This document shows positions 46,250 through 57,745 of a DNA stretch of 64,000 nucleotides, piece by piece. The position numbers and the translations under genes are program-made. Numbering within the stretch: position 1 is the stretch's first letter; every line of letters begins with the position of its first letter. Under the pieces are notes generated by a model that saw only the letters and a list, made by a program, of their open reading frames with translations, was not told where the DNA came from and searched no databases. The stretch covers positions 55,336,140 to 55,400,139 of the forward strand of contig OX104127.1 of NCBI GenBank assembly GCA_944470555.2, given 5' to 3'. The DNA comes from Heterobilharzia americana (lineage: Eukaryota; Platyhelminthes; Trematoda; Strigeidida; Schistosomatidae).

Positions 46250-47065
46250 GGTATATTTCATACTGGTTTTCTATAGATGGATCTTCTCAGTATTCCATTG
46301 ATACACCTCGTAAAGAAAAAGTGAAGAAAAGGAATAGGCATTTTCAGTCTCTTCTCCGGAGTGAGTTGCAACACTGGGACAGTAATTGTGAAATGCCTGT
46401 GGAATGTCATCCAGATAGATACCCTCATCACGATTAGCAAATCTGTCGCAATCCCGCTACTTTTTTCGATATCTTCAATTATCGAAAGTGAATTGAATGT
46501 TGAAATAACTTTTAGTCAGTTTGTTGGGATTCTTACAACCATATTTAAAATCGAAACAATTGCATATATAACAGACAGTTTCATTGAGTAGCAAATTGGT
46601 GAACAATAAAGTAAAATGTGGTGAAAGTATGATGGGATTATGACTTTCCTAAGGATATCAACATCTATAACACTACCAATAAATTAAAATATATAAAGAA
46701 TAGATTGATGAGATACTTGCCTTCTGACTGGTAGCAGTATATCACCTAATCGTTAAGTAAATCATGAACAATTTGGTAGAATAATGCATTCATACAAATC
46801 AAAGCAGATTTATGTATTATCTTAAATGTGCTTCAAGATACTTATGAGTAGGATTTCAATCTGTTCTTCTTTGAACTTAGTGTGATTGTAGACACTCAAA
46901 AGCAGATTATCAAAGCATTCATGACTAACCATAGACCCAACACAGTTTCCTAAATCAGAGTGACTTAAGATGATATCATTATTGTCGTGTAGGTACTTCA
47001 GTTTCTCAGTATGATGCTTCGTCGGCAAATAATTAGAACAGGATTTTGATGTCATAATGAGCACT
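46250..47065 (-). mobile_element. Penelope-like element remnant (N-terminal RT to YRKP tract)
   Basis: Minus strand. At 47,070-46,822: KLKYLHDNNDIILSHSDLGN then HECFDNLLLSVYNHTKF, matching the N-terminal RT block that in PLEs reads like RPDKGNGVV. At 46,335-46,258: IPFLHFFFTRCINGILRRSIYRKP, the block that follows the catalytic site. The region between is broken and the YVDD box is not readable. Confidence 0.72.
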
Positions 47066-47072
47066 GTCAAAG

Positions 47073-47160
47073 GGCACTGGATAGCTGTTTCTTCCTAGAA
47101 TGGGACTCGTCGAACTAATATCACTCTGTGATGAGTACTACGTTGAAGCTAATCAATCGT
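47073..47160. mobile_element. Short hammerhead SINE family I foldback
   Basis: Minus ribozyme end (GGGCACTGGATAGCTGTTTC...GGGACTCGTC, 47,073-47,112) joined to a plus tail (GAACTAATATCACTCTGTGATGAGTACTACGTTGAAG, 47,113-47,158). Only the ends of a head-to-head pair remain. Confidence 0.6.
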
Positions 47161-48195
47161 CATGAATCTCTAGATTGGACAGCTTGTATTTCTTAGTATG
47201 AAAGATAAGTCAGTGATTATGAAGTCAGTGTGAGATATCCTTTTCAGTCCTATGAAAAATCACTTCCATAGAACCATTTTTAAAAGAAATCAACGAAATA
47301 CTCTCTGCTACAGGATATTTCGATCTACGAAGCTCCCATGTATGTTCTTATTTAATCATATGAATTTTTTCTATGGCTTAGTATCATTCAAACGCCTGTA
47401 TGAGCAAATTTCATTTTCAGCTATAGTGTACTGAAAAGTTTGTGTTCTAAATATGTTTGTCCAAGAAATAAATTTAAAGAGACTTTCCTAGCTCAATAGG
47501 CGTTAATTTTCATTTTCAGTACATTATGAACCATAGCAAAGACATTGTTTCATTCATTATAAGGCCTATTTTAACAAAAAATAAGCTTTCTCACTTATAA
47601 CTTAGCACTTAATTTATCTGATAACAGTCTTATAACAAAATTATCTTTTGAAAGTCTTCTCGGGGATAATTGGCGAGATTTTGCATTACTGCTATATTGA
47701 CCATACATACGTGTATATCACTTTGAGACGTACTGTACTAAGCTAATACCTAATTTCTTGATCTTAAGTATTTTCGCACACCTGATTATTTCAAATGCTT
47801 TGTTGCTGATGCTAAGAATGTCTCTATGAAAAGGAAGTATTTCTTTTTGTCTTAATCATGTCTGACTTTAAGAATGACCTTGACACACATGAAGAATCAA
47901 GACTTAACCTTGACTGTACAGATGTTAAGAAAACAGTCTGACTTCAAGAAGAGCTAGTAATATACACCAGTACGTAAATATCTATCTTCGCTTGTCGAAG
48001 ATACTAAATCGCCACATATTACAGAAACTGTTAATTTTTTTTTACTATATAAGAAGTTATTGATAAATACCATGTGGTCCCTTATCTGGACCAAGATATC
48101 TAGATCCAGTTTGAAGTGCTGAAAAAGATTTGCAGCTTAAAATAAGGATGATGGCGGTTAGGTGTTCTTTGAGTATTGCTATATTGTTGTAGACT
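47161..48195. other. Unassigned AT-rich sequence
   Basis: No recognisable gene or repeat. Confidence 0.4.
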
Positions 48196-49310
48196 TTTAA
48201 TTACTAGGCTTGGTGACATACTCAGAACTAACTAGATTTCAGAAGTGACGCGTATTCGAATGTCACATGAATGTTTATGTAGAGCTTTTACTGACCTTGA
48301 GCGTTGTTCACTTGTAAGTTGGGAAAGAGAATTTTGACACACCTTGACCTAATTGACCTTGAATTTCACTCCGTTAGTCTGGTAGATAATCTTTGTTAGG
48401 CTGGGACTTACTGTTGTCTGTTGACACACTCTGCTTCATTATTGATTTGTGGGGTCGATTTGCCCTTCTTTAATGGAAGGCTGTATTTCTTTTGAAGTAT
48501 ATTGTAAACTGGGCCTATATCCACACATCTGCTCATTGGCTTTTCGTTGTGACGTTGTACTTCTAGAAATCTTCTTTTAGCTTTCGAACCTGCTCTTTGG
48601 AAGATTTCCACGTTCCCCAAGTCAAATTTGTGACTAAGATTGTTTACGTGCAGTGAAACCATGGAGGCTGCGTCGTATGGCTTTACTGCTAGTTGGTGTT
48701 CATGAATTCTTTAAACGGTCTGATAGTCAGACTGACTAGTGTAGTATTTTCAACATTCATTGTAGTTGATACTATCCTACTTTCCTTTGGCAACGAATCC
48801 TTTGTTTAGTACAATATGCTCTATAGTGATTTCGGTGGTTTGTGTGCCAGTCAAATTTCAAACGGATAAAGTAATCGGTTGACCGTTTCTGAAACATTCT
48901 TGATGTGCGGGTAGAGTAACACCCTGCTGACGAGGACATACAAAGTTGGGATTTTGTGATTGACTTCCTTATACTGTGTAAAATAAATTCCTTTCAATTT
49001 TTGGTTGATTACCTTGAACACGTTTTCTATTTTATTCTCTTCGAGAATTACAAACGTGGCGTCAACCTACTGAATCCAATGTTTGGGTTTTATAAGAGGA
49101 ATGACTGTTGATTGCAACCGCTTCATTTGCAATCAATCCGGATATCTCATCGGTATTTCTTTTGTTTGTTTGAAAATCTTCCCATTGAACAATTAGTAAG
49201 TCTTGAAGCATATGTCGATAAGCTCTATCAGGTTTGGAACAGTGAGTTTTCCATAGTCTTAAAGATGTGACCTGGTTATTTTGGTTTTCCAGGTCTTCCC
49301 AGTTTTCCAG
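48196..49310 (-). mobile_element. Penelope-like element (family R), longest copy
   Basis: Minus strand. RT palm near 49,110-49,040: the expected YVDDTF reads stop-VDATF, so a catalytic aspartate is lost. The linker and a broken GIY-YIG region span 48,950-48,660. The C-terminal tail is at 48,662-48,408 (VNNLSHKFDLGNVEIF...KRRFLEVQRH, a hallmark of PLE endonuclease tails). The 3' terminal region 48,196-48,410 matches the inverted ends of the copy at 8,363-9,240. Confidence 0.82.
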
Positions 49311-49413
49311 GTCAACCAAACATCATTGAATTTACAGATAGCTGCCAATTAGACGTATATGTATAAAAATAGTGTACACAACAAGCCATGTGCTTCGACT
49401 AACGGAGAAGACT

Positions 49414-49416
<3 letters not shown>

Positions 49417-49462
<46 letters not shown>
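49417..49462. repeat. (AT)23 microsatellite
   Basis: 46 bases of alternating AT. Confidence 0.97.
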
Positions 49463-49464
<2 letters not shown>

Positions 49465-49829
49465 GCACCTCGTTAATTGGGACGGCATCGAGTATGCGGT
49501 CTAGATTATGCCTTTCAGACTAACCACACTTTCTACTCGTTCCACTCAGCTACTGTCAACTCTCCTCTAGCAATGGCTGGATGGCAGCACCCAGGCATTT
49601 CAGCCCGAACTGTCAAGATTACCAACTGTTAACTAGTAGTGTACAAATAAGACATAAAAAGCTGATCAGCTGTTGTGAGACTTTTGACAAAATCGTCTTT
49701 CCGAACAGTGTAAAGGTGATATAAACAAGATGCTTAAAAAACTCCTTATCCTATGAAATGATTTATCGCTGTATATTAGACTAAAGTGGAATAAAATTTG
49801 AAGGTCTTGTTGGAATTTATTTATAGATT
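49463..49829. other. Unassigned sequence
   Basis: No recognisable gene or repeat. Confidence 0.4.
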
Positions 49830-50248
49830 TCAGATTGATATTTATCATGGACTGACATAGCTTGGAATAAACATTACAAGACTGGGAGTTCTGGAAAGCT
49901 GTTTCGTTCCAGTATATGACTCCTCAAGAGTAGTCACCCATGACCCCACCCTTCAAGGATCGAACCCATGAAATTTATATTCTGCTACCAGAACGTTACC
50001 ATTGAGTACAGTTACTGAATAACGTCGTTAAATAGGTGTCTCGTTATGTCATGAACTGATAAAAGTAGGAAATATAGACCATTGGGTTCTCACCAAGTGG
50101 TTCAATGGTGACGTACTGGCTGCGTTACGTGTGAGCACTGCTAAGGAGTCCGATATTCGGACAAAACAGCTATCCAGAGTTCTCATTTTTCTAATGGTTC
50201 TCCAAATGATGCCAGTTCATGAGAAGTATCAACTTGAAATAAACGCGT
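49830..50248. mobile_element. Hammerhead SINE family I, head-to-head pair
   Basis: Minus copy about 49,830-50,020 and plus copy about 50,055-50,248, tails outward. The plus ribozyme reads CTAAGGA and AAAA in place of CTGANGA and GAAA. The minus one reads TTGAGGA with GAAA. Both are expected to be dead. Confidence 0.75.
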
Positions 50249-50684
50249 AGAATAATCCAACTGTAACCCTACTGTACAGTCAATCCACTTCACGGATTTG
50301 GACTACATAAATAGATGACGAGGTTCATTCGAACAGTGTTATAGACATTTATTCGTAGATTTAGTCCATGTAGTTCTGAAATGTGGTAGGACAAATACAC
50401 TTAAACTTTGATAAGCTCAAATGAAAGACAATCCTCTTCTTCCGCAGTCAGACATCCTATTGAAGTAGGCCATAGAATCACAATTCAAACAGATGTGAAA
50501 ATTTTATAGAGAAATGATCAATGGTACATAATTGAGGCTGGAAGAATAAACAGAAATAGACAAATGGAGACCGACTTTGAGTGTACAAATTTATTTTTTA
50601 TTACATCATACATACGTTGGTAAACTTTCTGTTTTCTTATCAAGATTGCAATTAAAAATGTTGCTCTCTCTTTATTATCTTTAA
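50249..50684. other. Unassigned sequence
   Basis: No recognisable gene or repeat. Confidence 0.4.
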
Positions 50685-50765
50685 TACTGGGTGATGATTG
50701 AAGAGGAAATAAAAATCTAAGCTTCGGCAAGATTCGAACCTACTACTTTTCACTTTTCATGAGTT
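50685..50765 (-). mobile_element. tRNA-like SINE family IV, fragment
   Basis: Minus strand: B box GGTTCGAATCTTGCC followed by AGATTTTTATTTCC and TTCAATCATCA. The same ordered blocks occur at 58,128-58,262. Confidence 0.6.
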
Positions 50766-50884
50766 TTAATCCTTTATCGTCATAAATGTTTTATTTATCC
50801 TCCCATTTTTCTAGTTTTATATCAATTGTGGTGTTTTTCCATGTATTATTCCGTCGATGGTTTGACCGAATTTATCACACATGA

Positions 50885-51058
50885 ATCAGGTATAGTGTCT
50901 CGATGGTCTAGTAGATAATGTACTTGAAGCGACCGGTCTTGAGTCCAAGTATTCATAGGGACAACATTACTCTCTAGGAGGTAAGTGTATGAAGCTAATG
51001 AGTTTCAGATAAAAAGAAATGCATGTTCTAGACTCCACTTCTAGCCACTATCTATCAT
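50885..51058 (+). mobile_element. Hammerhead SINE family II, decayed
   Basis: A-box-like TCGATGGTCTAGTAGATAATG, a weak B box, ribozyme remnant (CTAATGAGTTTC...AGAAATGCATGTTCTAGACTCC) and the tail CCACTTCTAGCCACTATCTATC. G5 of the core and the GAAAC junction are altered. Confidence 0.7.
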
Positions 51059-51779
51059 TTTCATACCTACTGACTTTATAAGCTGTTATGTAATCAGGTT
51101 GTTTGATATATTTGCTTGAAGTATTTATACATACTATCTTCCGTGTTCATAATATACTTTTCTTAAAAGTATTAAGTAAAAAAACTTGAATTTTTCACAA
51201 ATATTTACACTGTAAATCGTTAGAAGGAATAGTGTTATGAAGAATAAAAGTTCTGAACATAAGTTTCCTGAACCGACTAAAGGATACAACTAAACTTTAG
51301 TGACTGCCAGTCACTTTCAAATATGCAGTGACCAATCAGAATCAAGAATAGGAATGACAAAGTAATTTTTTAAGAGAATGTTACTTTATTTACTATTTTT
51401 TAAAGTTTGTTTTACCTGAAGAATGAAAATATCTAGTTATTAATTAAATAAGTTTGTCATCTTTGAGACCATACTCGTGTCTGCATTGCTACTAATCCAT
51501 GTTTCATTTAATTGGTATTTGAGAAATTTCCCTTCGTGATCCTATTGAAGGTTTTAAGAAATCAATATATTTCCAGAATTGGTTACGAGGAGTCCAGTTT
51601 TTCAATCAACAGAGTACTTTTAATGAACAATAACTTGTTAGGAGTAACCGATTTCAGATGAAGGCATGCATGATATCTAAGCGTCTGAGTATTTTCAAAA
51701 AACTGCTAGGATAGACTATTTTGATCTCTCCTTTATCCACAGAAAATATCCCTTCTTTGTATTTCAGTCTTATACAACT
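51059..51779. other. Unassigned sequence
   Basis: No clear gene. The right part may hold the 3' end of the CR1-like fragment in decayed form. Confidence 0.4.
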
Positions 51780-52200
51780 TACCCAGTTATTTTTTAATCA
51801 TTCTCCTAGGTTATATTCAAGTTACCGAACAAGACATTCATCTATTTCAAATATTACAGTTATTGCATATCCTTAGCTCTGAAAGGCTAGAATTCACAAA
51901 CGTAGAACAGAACTGCTCTCACTGAAGGGTTATAAACCTAACCTTTTACGGTCAGACTAACGTCGTGATGGTGTCAAATATGGCTGAGATTGGTATACGC
52001 CAGTCTGGCTTTCAATATGCTTTAAGAATTTTCACCACTTACGCCTTCACCAGCACTCAAACAACTAACCAAATATACGAACTTTCCGACTACTTCCAAC
52101 GGTTCATCACCAAGGGTGAGGACGGGCAAAAGCTCCTGTCAATTTTGCAAACGTACTTTGCACTTCAGTGGGGCAAAACACCTGTCAACTGTGTATAGTC
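51780..52200 (-). mobile_element. CR1-like RT C-terminal fragment
   Basis: Minus strand, one frame with few stops: a KCKV start, EPLEVVGKFVYLVSCLSAG, a KARLAYTNLSHI tract, then VKGRVYNPSVRAVLFY. These are the thumb and C-terminal blocks of CR1-like RT in flukes (family form LEVVEKFVYLGSC...KGRVYNASVRAVLLY). It is a different lineage from the element at 340-2,515. The 77-codon plus-strand frame at 51,965-52,198 is its antisense shadow. Confidence 0.75.
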
Positions 52201-52471
52201 ATTATCCATGTAGTTATCAAGGTAGATACATTGAAAGAACAGAAAGAAGGGCCTACCTAAGAATTAACAGTCGGTCCTAACACTAAATAAGAAGTGCACG
52301 ATGATGCTCAACAGCCTAATTTGATGACCAGCTACACTGAAAAGTAATCGCTTTTGCTTACCATTAGTATAAAGACAGGAAAAGTTTCTTAAACAAATAT
52401 AAAACTTGAACCCATTCTAGGTTGAAGTTCATCACGAACTGATATCAGTCGGAAGAACATTAGAAATATAA

Positions 52472-52521
52472 GAGCACTGAACAGCTGTTTCGTCCTAGCG
52501 TGTGGCTCTTCAGCAGTGCTC
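52472..52521 (-). ncRNA. Hammerhead ribozyme, minus strand, core intact
   Basis: On the minus strand: stem I GAGCACTG/CAGTGCTC (eight pairs), core box CTGAAGA, stem II around CACGCTA with one mismatch, GAAA, short stem III ACA/TGT, cleavage triplet GTT (H17 = U is allowed). The weakened stem II makes activity uncertain. Confidence 0.65.
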
Positions 52522-52839
52522 ATTGACGACCCCCCCTCCAGGGATCGAACTCGCGAACTTCAGGTTCCGTGGCCAGCATGTAACTACTGAGCCACTGGGT
52601 TGGAATCTAGTGGTCTATATTTCCTACTTCTGTGAGTTCACGATATAGTGCGACCTACATTCAATGTCGTCGTTGAGTAGCTGTCCTCATGTTCGACTTG
52701 GTTGACTGCACTGATCAGGACTTCTCATTGAAACATCAGGAATCACCTCTCGAAGCTAGTCACTAATGAGTGCTAGATTAATTCTATCTCGAGGACTTTG
52801 AAGATTTATTGATTGATTCCTGGCGGGGTCGTGTGTGTT

Positions 52840-52884
52840 CGCTACTGAGGATTCCCACAACAGGACGAAACAGCTGCCCAGTAC
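52840..52884 (+). ncRNA. Hammerhead remnant, plus strand of the same pair
   Basis: CTGAGGA and GAAA boxes are both kept. The cleavage triplet is GCC rather than NUH, and stem I is short (CGCTA-side versus CAGTAC-side). Probably not self-cleaving. Confidence 0.6.
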
Positions 52885-53129
52885 TCTCAGGTTTCCAATG
52901 TTTCTCCAACTGATGTCAGCCCATGATAAGTTCCAATCTGAAATCAATTAATAAATTTCCAGAATCCCACAAAAAGAATTAAACCCATTCTGTCTATGAT
53001 CAACTCCGAATGTCACAAATGAGCTGCGTTCTCTGAAACTTGATTAGATTCCAATAGAAAGGAAACAGCACTAAGTAACCTAAGTGATTCATTTGAGTTT
53101 GCACAGAAAATAGACGCAACCATTATCAA

Positions 53130-53489
53130 TAAAAAATTAATCAAGTTTTATGATATATCAGCATTGTTTATCAACATATCAGGAGAGTAACCAGTGAAAA
53201 TGAAATTTCGCTGTCCATGGTGAAACTCAGGAAGTCACTAGTTTTGTGCACCAAAAGTTTGAAATTTTAATTCAACAATAAATTATGCCTTCAGATAAAA
53301 AGGATTGTTGATGGAGAGTTCATTGGGATCCGTTCTTGTAGATAAACTTACTGTTGACTTTGAAAGAACTGTATTAGCTGCAGTGTACAACGTGTTAAAG
53401 GTACGCTGATGATACTTTGGTTCTATGTAGTGAGATGCATCGTGCCACAAAATCCCAAGAAATATTTAATGAGGAGTATACGGATAACA
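53130..53489 (+). mobile_element. Penelope-like element (family T), left half, split by an RTE
   Basis: RT remnants: KFYDISALFINI (where the family has FDVSALFTNI), a block LLMESSLGSVLVDK like GVAMGSPLGPVLADV, then, in another frame, RYADDTLVLCSEMHRATKSQEIF with the catalytic YADD kept (about 53,399-53,470). The RT reading stops at 53,489 and continues at 54,514. Confidence 0.82.
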
Positions 53490-54513
53490 ACAATGAAAAG
53501 CTCAGTGACGCCTTTGAAGTGAAGACAGGAGTAAAACACGGCTGTCTACTATCACTCATGATCTTTCCGATTGTGGTGGACTGGACCGTGTAGCAAACCG
53601 TGAGGAGTGAGAAGACGGGCATACGCTGGCTGTACCGATGAAAAGAGCCTAGCAGGTTTGGATTTCGCCGATTATGACTTGTGTCTAATGTCACACAAAC
53701 TCGAAGATCTACAGGTAAAAACTAACAAGTTGACAGAACAGGCAGGGCAGAGAAAACGGGGCTTCAAGTGGATGTAGAGAAGACGAAGGCGACGAATATA
53801 CCCAACCAACAACAAGCATCAATCATCATTAGCGAGAGAAACTTAAACCAAGTAGTCTCTTTCACCTACACCTACCTAGGCAGGTAGCATCGTTTCAACT
53901 ACAAACGGCACAGGCACAGATGAGGATATCAAAATCAGGATTGGAAAGACAACAAGATAGGTTTTCACTAATCTGAAATCAGTGTAGAGATCTACTGCAT
54001 TCAGCATAAAGCGTGGACAACATCCGGATTTTCAACACCAGTGTCAAATCAATGCTGCTATATGGTTTAGAAACTTGGTGCGTCACGAAAAGTACTTCCA
54101 ACAAACTACAGACATTCATCAACAACTGCCACCTACGCTCACTCCATACTGAAGATCAGATGGATGGCCAGAAAGAATAAGCAATAATAAACTCTGGCAA
54201 CGAACTAGTTAAGAACCCACTAACCGACAAACATGCGGAAGAAAGTGGAGATGGATTGGATTGGGCATACACTAAGAAGACCGTTTGAGGATATCACGTG
54301 CCAGGTCAGGCCCTCGAGTGACATCCAAATGGGAAACGAAGAGTTGGACGTCCGAGATGAGGCTGAAACAGAGGAGATCATATGAGGAAGAAATGAAAAC
54401 TTGTGGGGAGTAGTGGAGCGAGGGTGAAAAGACTGCAGAGAACAGAGGGGAATGGAGACGTGCTACTGAATCCCTATGTTCCACTAGGAACCCAAGGGAT
54501 AAATAATAACATA
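53490..54513 (+). mobile_element. RTE-like (SR2-type) element nested in a PLE, 7-bp TSD
   Basis: 5'-truncated RTE: it starts at the KLSDAFEVKTGVKHG-like RT motif and reads through the RT, whose catalytic box is FADY rather than FADD. It continues through VLLYGLETW and KLQTFINN blocks to the CCACTAGGAACCC 3' UTR and a short AAATAATAAC tail. GATAACA stands at 53,483-53,489 and 54,514-54,520. Skipping the insert plus one duplication joins the two PLE halves in frame. Confidence 0.88.
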
Positions 54514-55140
54514 GATAACAGGTTCACTGTGGAACACTAAACAAACAAGGAATTTCACTTTTTCGGCTTATTATTTCGATTCAGGGGGGATGGGTTGTGT
54601 CAGAGATCTATTTAAAGGGAAGATATGTTTTGGTGGAGAGTACCTCTTTTGAGCTATGAGCATGGATTGGTTAAAACTCCAGTTCATAAGGCAGGAAACG
54701 TCATTCATTAAATAAAGTGATTATCGAAATTCAGTGCATCGAGAGACGTATGAAAGAAAATGATAATCCTCAAATAAACATATATATATGCAAAAACATA
54801 AAATGAGAACATGAAAATCGACTGAGCTTGATAATCTAGAGAAGAAACCTGTGTTTCCCTATTTGACCGTCAAGGAGGACGAATTGATGAACAGAGTTAA
54901 CAGAAGTGCCACTTAACAGCTGAACTAGTCTCTGTATGCAAAACAAATTATTCTCTGCACCAGCCGAAAATCGACAGGTCACGTGTGTATGCAGGAGCAG
55001 GTACATCAAAGGGCTAGAGAGAAGAACTAAGACTCTATTTAGTGAATACGTTCCAAACACGTTCAGTATAAAGGAGGTAAAATATCCTAAAGATTACGCT
55101 ACTAAATATCTGAAAGATATAGACGCGATATCTTGATCTC
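54514..55140 (+). mobile_element. Penelope-like element (family T), right half
   Basis: Continues the PLE RT: RFTVEH, then NKEF, then SYEHGLVKTPVHKAG (where the family has SYKRGLVKTLFHRA). The spacer KKPVFPYLTVKEDELMNRVNRS follows at about 54,840. Shifted into another frame comes the GIY-YIG remnant VCRSRYIKGLERRTKTLFSEYVP (54,990-55,060; family CSCGDRYIGRTER...SEHVP). The IKEVKYPKDYATKYLKD tail ends the frame at 55,135. The YIG glycine has become K. Confidence 0.8.
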
Positions 55141-55600
55141 CAGAGCACCCAAAACAATCACCCAACAAAACTGTAGTAACTCAGCACGTCAGATTTTTCA
55201 AATTAAATTTAACATTCAGTGATACAGTACTGCTTACTTCATGGTGTCTCTAGCATAAATTACTCTTCATATTCATATCAAAGTAATCAGACAGCTTTCG
55301 ACACCTGATTTTCACGATTCTATCACTTCATATTAGTTTGTAGTAGTAGTAAAAGTTTCCACATCTCCTGTAGGGCAGTTGAATGGATGAACAAGAATTC
55401 AGCAATCAAGTTATGTTTTTACCTAACCTATTTTATCATCGTGTGTTATTAAGTGAATTGTAATAGCTGACATTTCCCCTAGATTATTGATCCTATTGAG
55501 GTCTGTCATCCTATATTTGGTTAAATACACATGTTCTGATAATCTGACTCCAACCGGCTAGTTTTGACGTACCTACTTGACGTCACAGTAATTGCTTGGT
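55141..55600. other. Unassigned AT-rich sequence
   Basis: Probably starts with PLE 3' sequence; nothing else recognised. Confidence 0.4.
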
Positions 55601-56107
55601 AATTATTATTATTATTATTTGTCCCTTGGGTTCCTAATGGAACATACGGATTCAGTAGCATACCTTCATTCCTCTCTCTTCTCTGCAGTCTTTTCAACCT
55701 GGCGCCACGACTGCCCACAAGCTCTCATTTCTTCTTTACACCATCTCCTCCATGTCACCCTTGCCTCGGACGCCCAACTCGTCTTTTCCCATCTGGGTTC
55801 CACTCGACGACCTGACCTGATGCGTGCTGTCTCCAGTCGGTCTTCTCAATGTATGCCCAATCCATCTCCACTTCCTTCTGCATGTGTGTTGAGTGATAGG
55901 TTCTTGGTTGGTTTGTTCCCAGAGTTCCTTGTTACTCATTCTTTCTGGCCATCTATCTGATCTTCAGTAACGAATGAGTGTAGGCAGTTGTTGATGAATG
56001 TCTGTAGTTTGTTGGAAATCCCTTTCGTAATGCGCCAAATCTCTGAGCTATACAGAAGCACTGACTTCATGTCGGTGTTGAAAATCTGCATCTTGTTCCA
56101 CATGCTG
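55601..56107 (-). mobile_element. RTE-like (SR2-type) 3' part
   Basis: Minus strand: the (ATT)n tail at 55,601-55,620, then 3' UTR and C-terminal coding end. Upstream it breaks off at CACATGCTG (56,107). No convincing target-site duplication. Confidence 0.85.
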
Positions 56108-56299
56108 CTAAATCAAATTATTTCGTTTAATTGACTCAATCGAATCTTCAGTGAGATTATAGATTTGAATGCCATCCTAATTTCCAGCGTTATTGAGAAT
56201 TCCGTGAAAAGTTTCTGACGTTCCTTCTTTACATGTTAGCAAAACAGAGGCTTTGAACTGCTTTCTGCAAGCGTTATTATTATTATTCATATTTATATT

Positions 56300-56575
56300 A
56301 CTAATATTCATCGAGTCACTATCTAATGCATGTAAAAGTAATGACGCTACACTTATGTCAGAGATATGGAAAAGTTTTCTATTGCTAAAGCAAAGAACAT
56401 GAGGCGACAGAATTTCAAAAATCAGATGTCGAAAGTGGTGTGATTACAAAGATACGCTTATGAACATTATCTGTTGCTCAAAACGTCATCAAGTTAATCA
56501 TACTATATCACTGTATACTACATCAAATAAACAAATCTAATATGGAATTATAATTCACTACAGTGCATAACTTTA
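56300..56575 (+). mobile_element. Penelope-like element (family P), 3' end only
   Basis: Covers the end of the coding tail (a FIESL...MSEIWKSF tract) and the 3' non-coding end, aligned with 24,630-24,900 and 40,960-41,190. Strongly 5'-truncated. Confidence 0.8.
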
Positions 56576-56658
56576 TAAACGTACATTATTGCTAATTAAC
56601 TATGGGTTCGCAGATACAATTGTTATCAGATGAACTAAACCAAACGTCACTTTCCAAA

Positions 56659-57745
56659 AAGCGGTAAGTTTTGAAATGGTGGAAAATATTTGTAGCTCAG
56701 GTGGATGGTTTTGGTTGTATTGCGTTCTCTGAGCTGGGTTGTTTAATCGTGAAGCATTCATCGTCCTTCTAAACAACAACATCATCACTGACCAAGTCCT
56801 CAACTACAGTAGCAACAACCCAACAACCCACAAGATCAGTTGCATGCGGACTGTATTCAAAAGAGCGAGAACACACTGCAGCAAAACAACTTCAAAGAGA
56901 AACGAAGAAGAACGGCTACCCACGAAACCTTAGCAGAAGATGCCTATCCCATACACCATCAACTAAAAAGTCATCAACAAACTCATCGTCCTACCATACA
57001 TAAAGAATATATCAGAAATCACGACAAGATTACTGAGACCACACAGAATTGGCATGGCCATTCATAAACCGACAAATTCCCTCCATACACTATTATACAC
57101 ACCAAAGGATTCAACAACCAAACAAGACAAACCAAAAATATCATTTACAAAATCAACTGGAATAACTCTAGTCAATACTACATTGGACAAAGTGGTCGCC
57201 CTCTTCACCTTCCTCTACATGAACACCAAGTGGCTGTCTATTTGACTTCACACACACAACATTTCATCACTCGTCGGTCAATCCACGTGGATAACAACTA
57301 TGGACATGAATTCAATTTGGACAATGTGGGAATGTTGGACGGAGAGAGGAAACACAAAGAATATCATCAGAGAACTCCTAGAAGCTTGGTATTCAGGTCA
57401 GTCAGTCAGTCAGTCAGCAATCAACAGATGTATACACATAGACGCAATCTATCAACCAATGAAGAAAATGATAAACGACAGAAGGGTGAGAGTTGAAGCA
57501 GAGGAACAACCAACAGCAAAGTCTATGTAGTCAGTCAATGACAGAGTAATCAAAGGAAATAACCAATCATAGACCACATCATCAGAGCAATCTACTAAGT
57601 CACTCACTGACGGAGAGATACTGAGAGCCCACTTCATACTGAAATTAGTGTTGATGTTGTCGTCTAGAAGCGAGACGATGAAAGCTTCACGATTAAACAA
57701 CGCAGCCTCTCAGAGAACACAATACAACCAAGAAGCGGTAAGTTT
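56659..57745 (+). mobile_element. Penelope-like element (family Q) with inverted terminus and 13-bp TSD
   Basis: AAGCGGTAAGTTT flanks the unit at 56,659-56,671 and 57,733-57,745. Inside: a 37-base non-matching extension (56,672-56,708); an ~80-base inverted copy of the element's own 3' end (56,709-56,790); then the sense PLE from the LNYSSNNPTT tract through linker, GIY-YIG region (YYIGQSGRP in a shifted frame, about 57,175-57,240) and C-terminal tail to the 3' end at 57,732. RT is missing. The coding part is the sister of 14,765-16,254. Confidence 0.9.

Larger units (their letters stand above)
52410..52991. mobile_element. Hammerhead SINE family I, head-to-head pair with 10-bp TSD
   Basis: Minus unit 52,420-52,785 (tail, hammerhead, B box GGATCGAACTC in inverted form, A box, leader) and plus 3' half about 52,808-52,981 (ribozyme and tail with ATCAATTAATAAA). 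AACCCATTCT lies at 52,410-52,419 and again at 52,982-52,991, so the whole 562-base inverted structure entered as one unit. Confidence 0.85.

Noticed and set aside
51965..52198. 77-codon plus-strand frame with normal-looking composition
   Set aside because: The minus strand carries the CR1-like blocks KFVYLVSCLSAG and KGRVYNPSVRAVLFY; the plus frame is a shadow.
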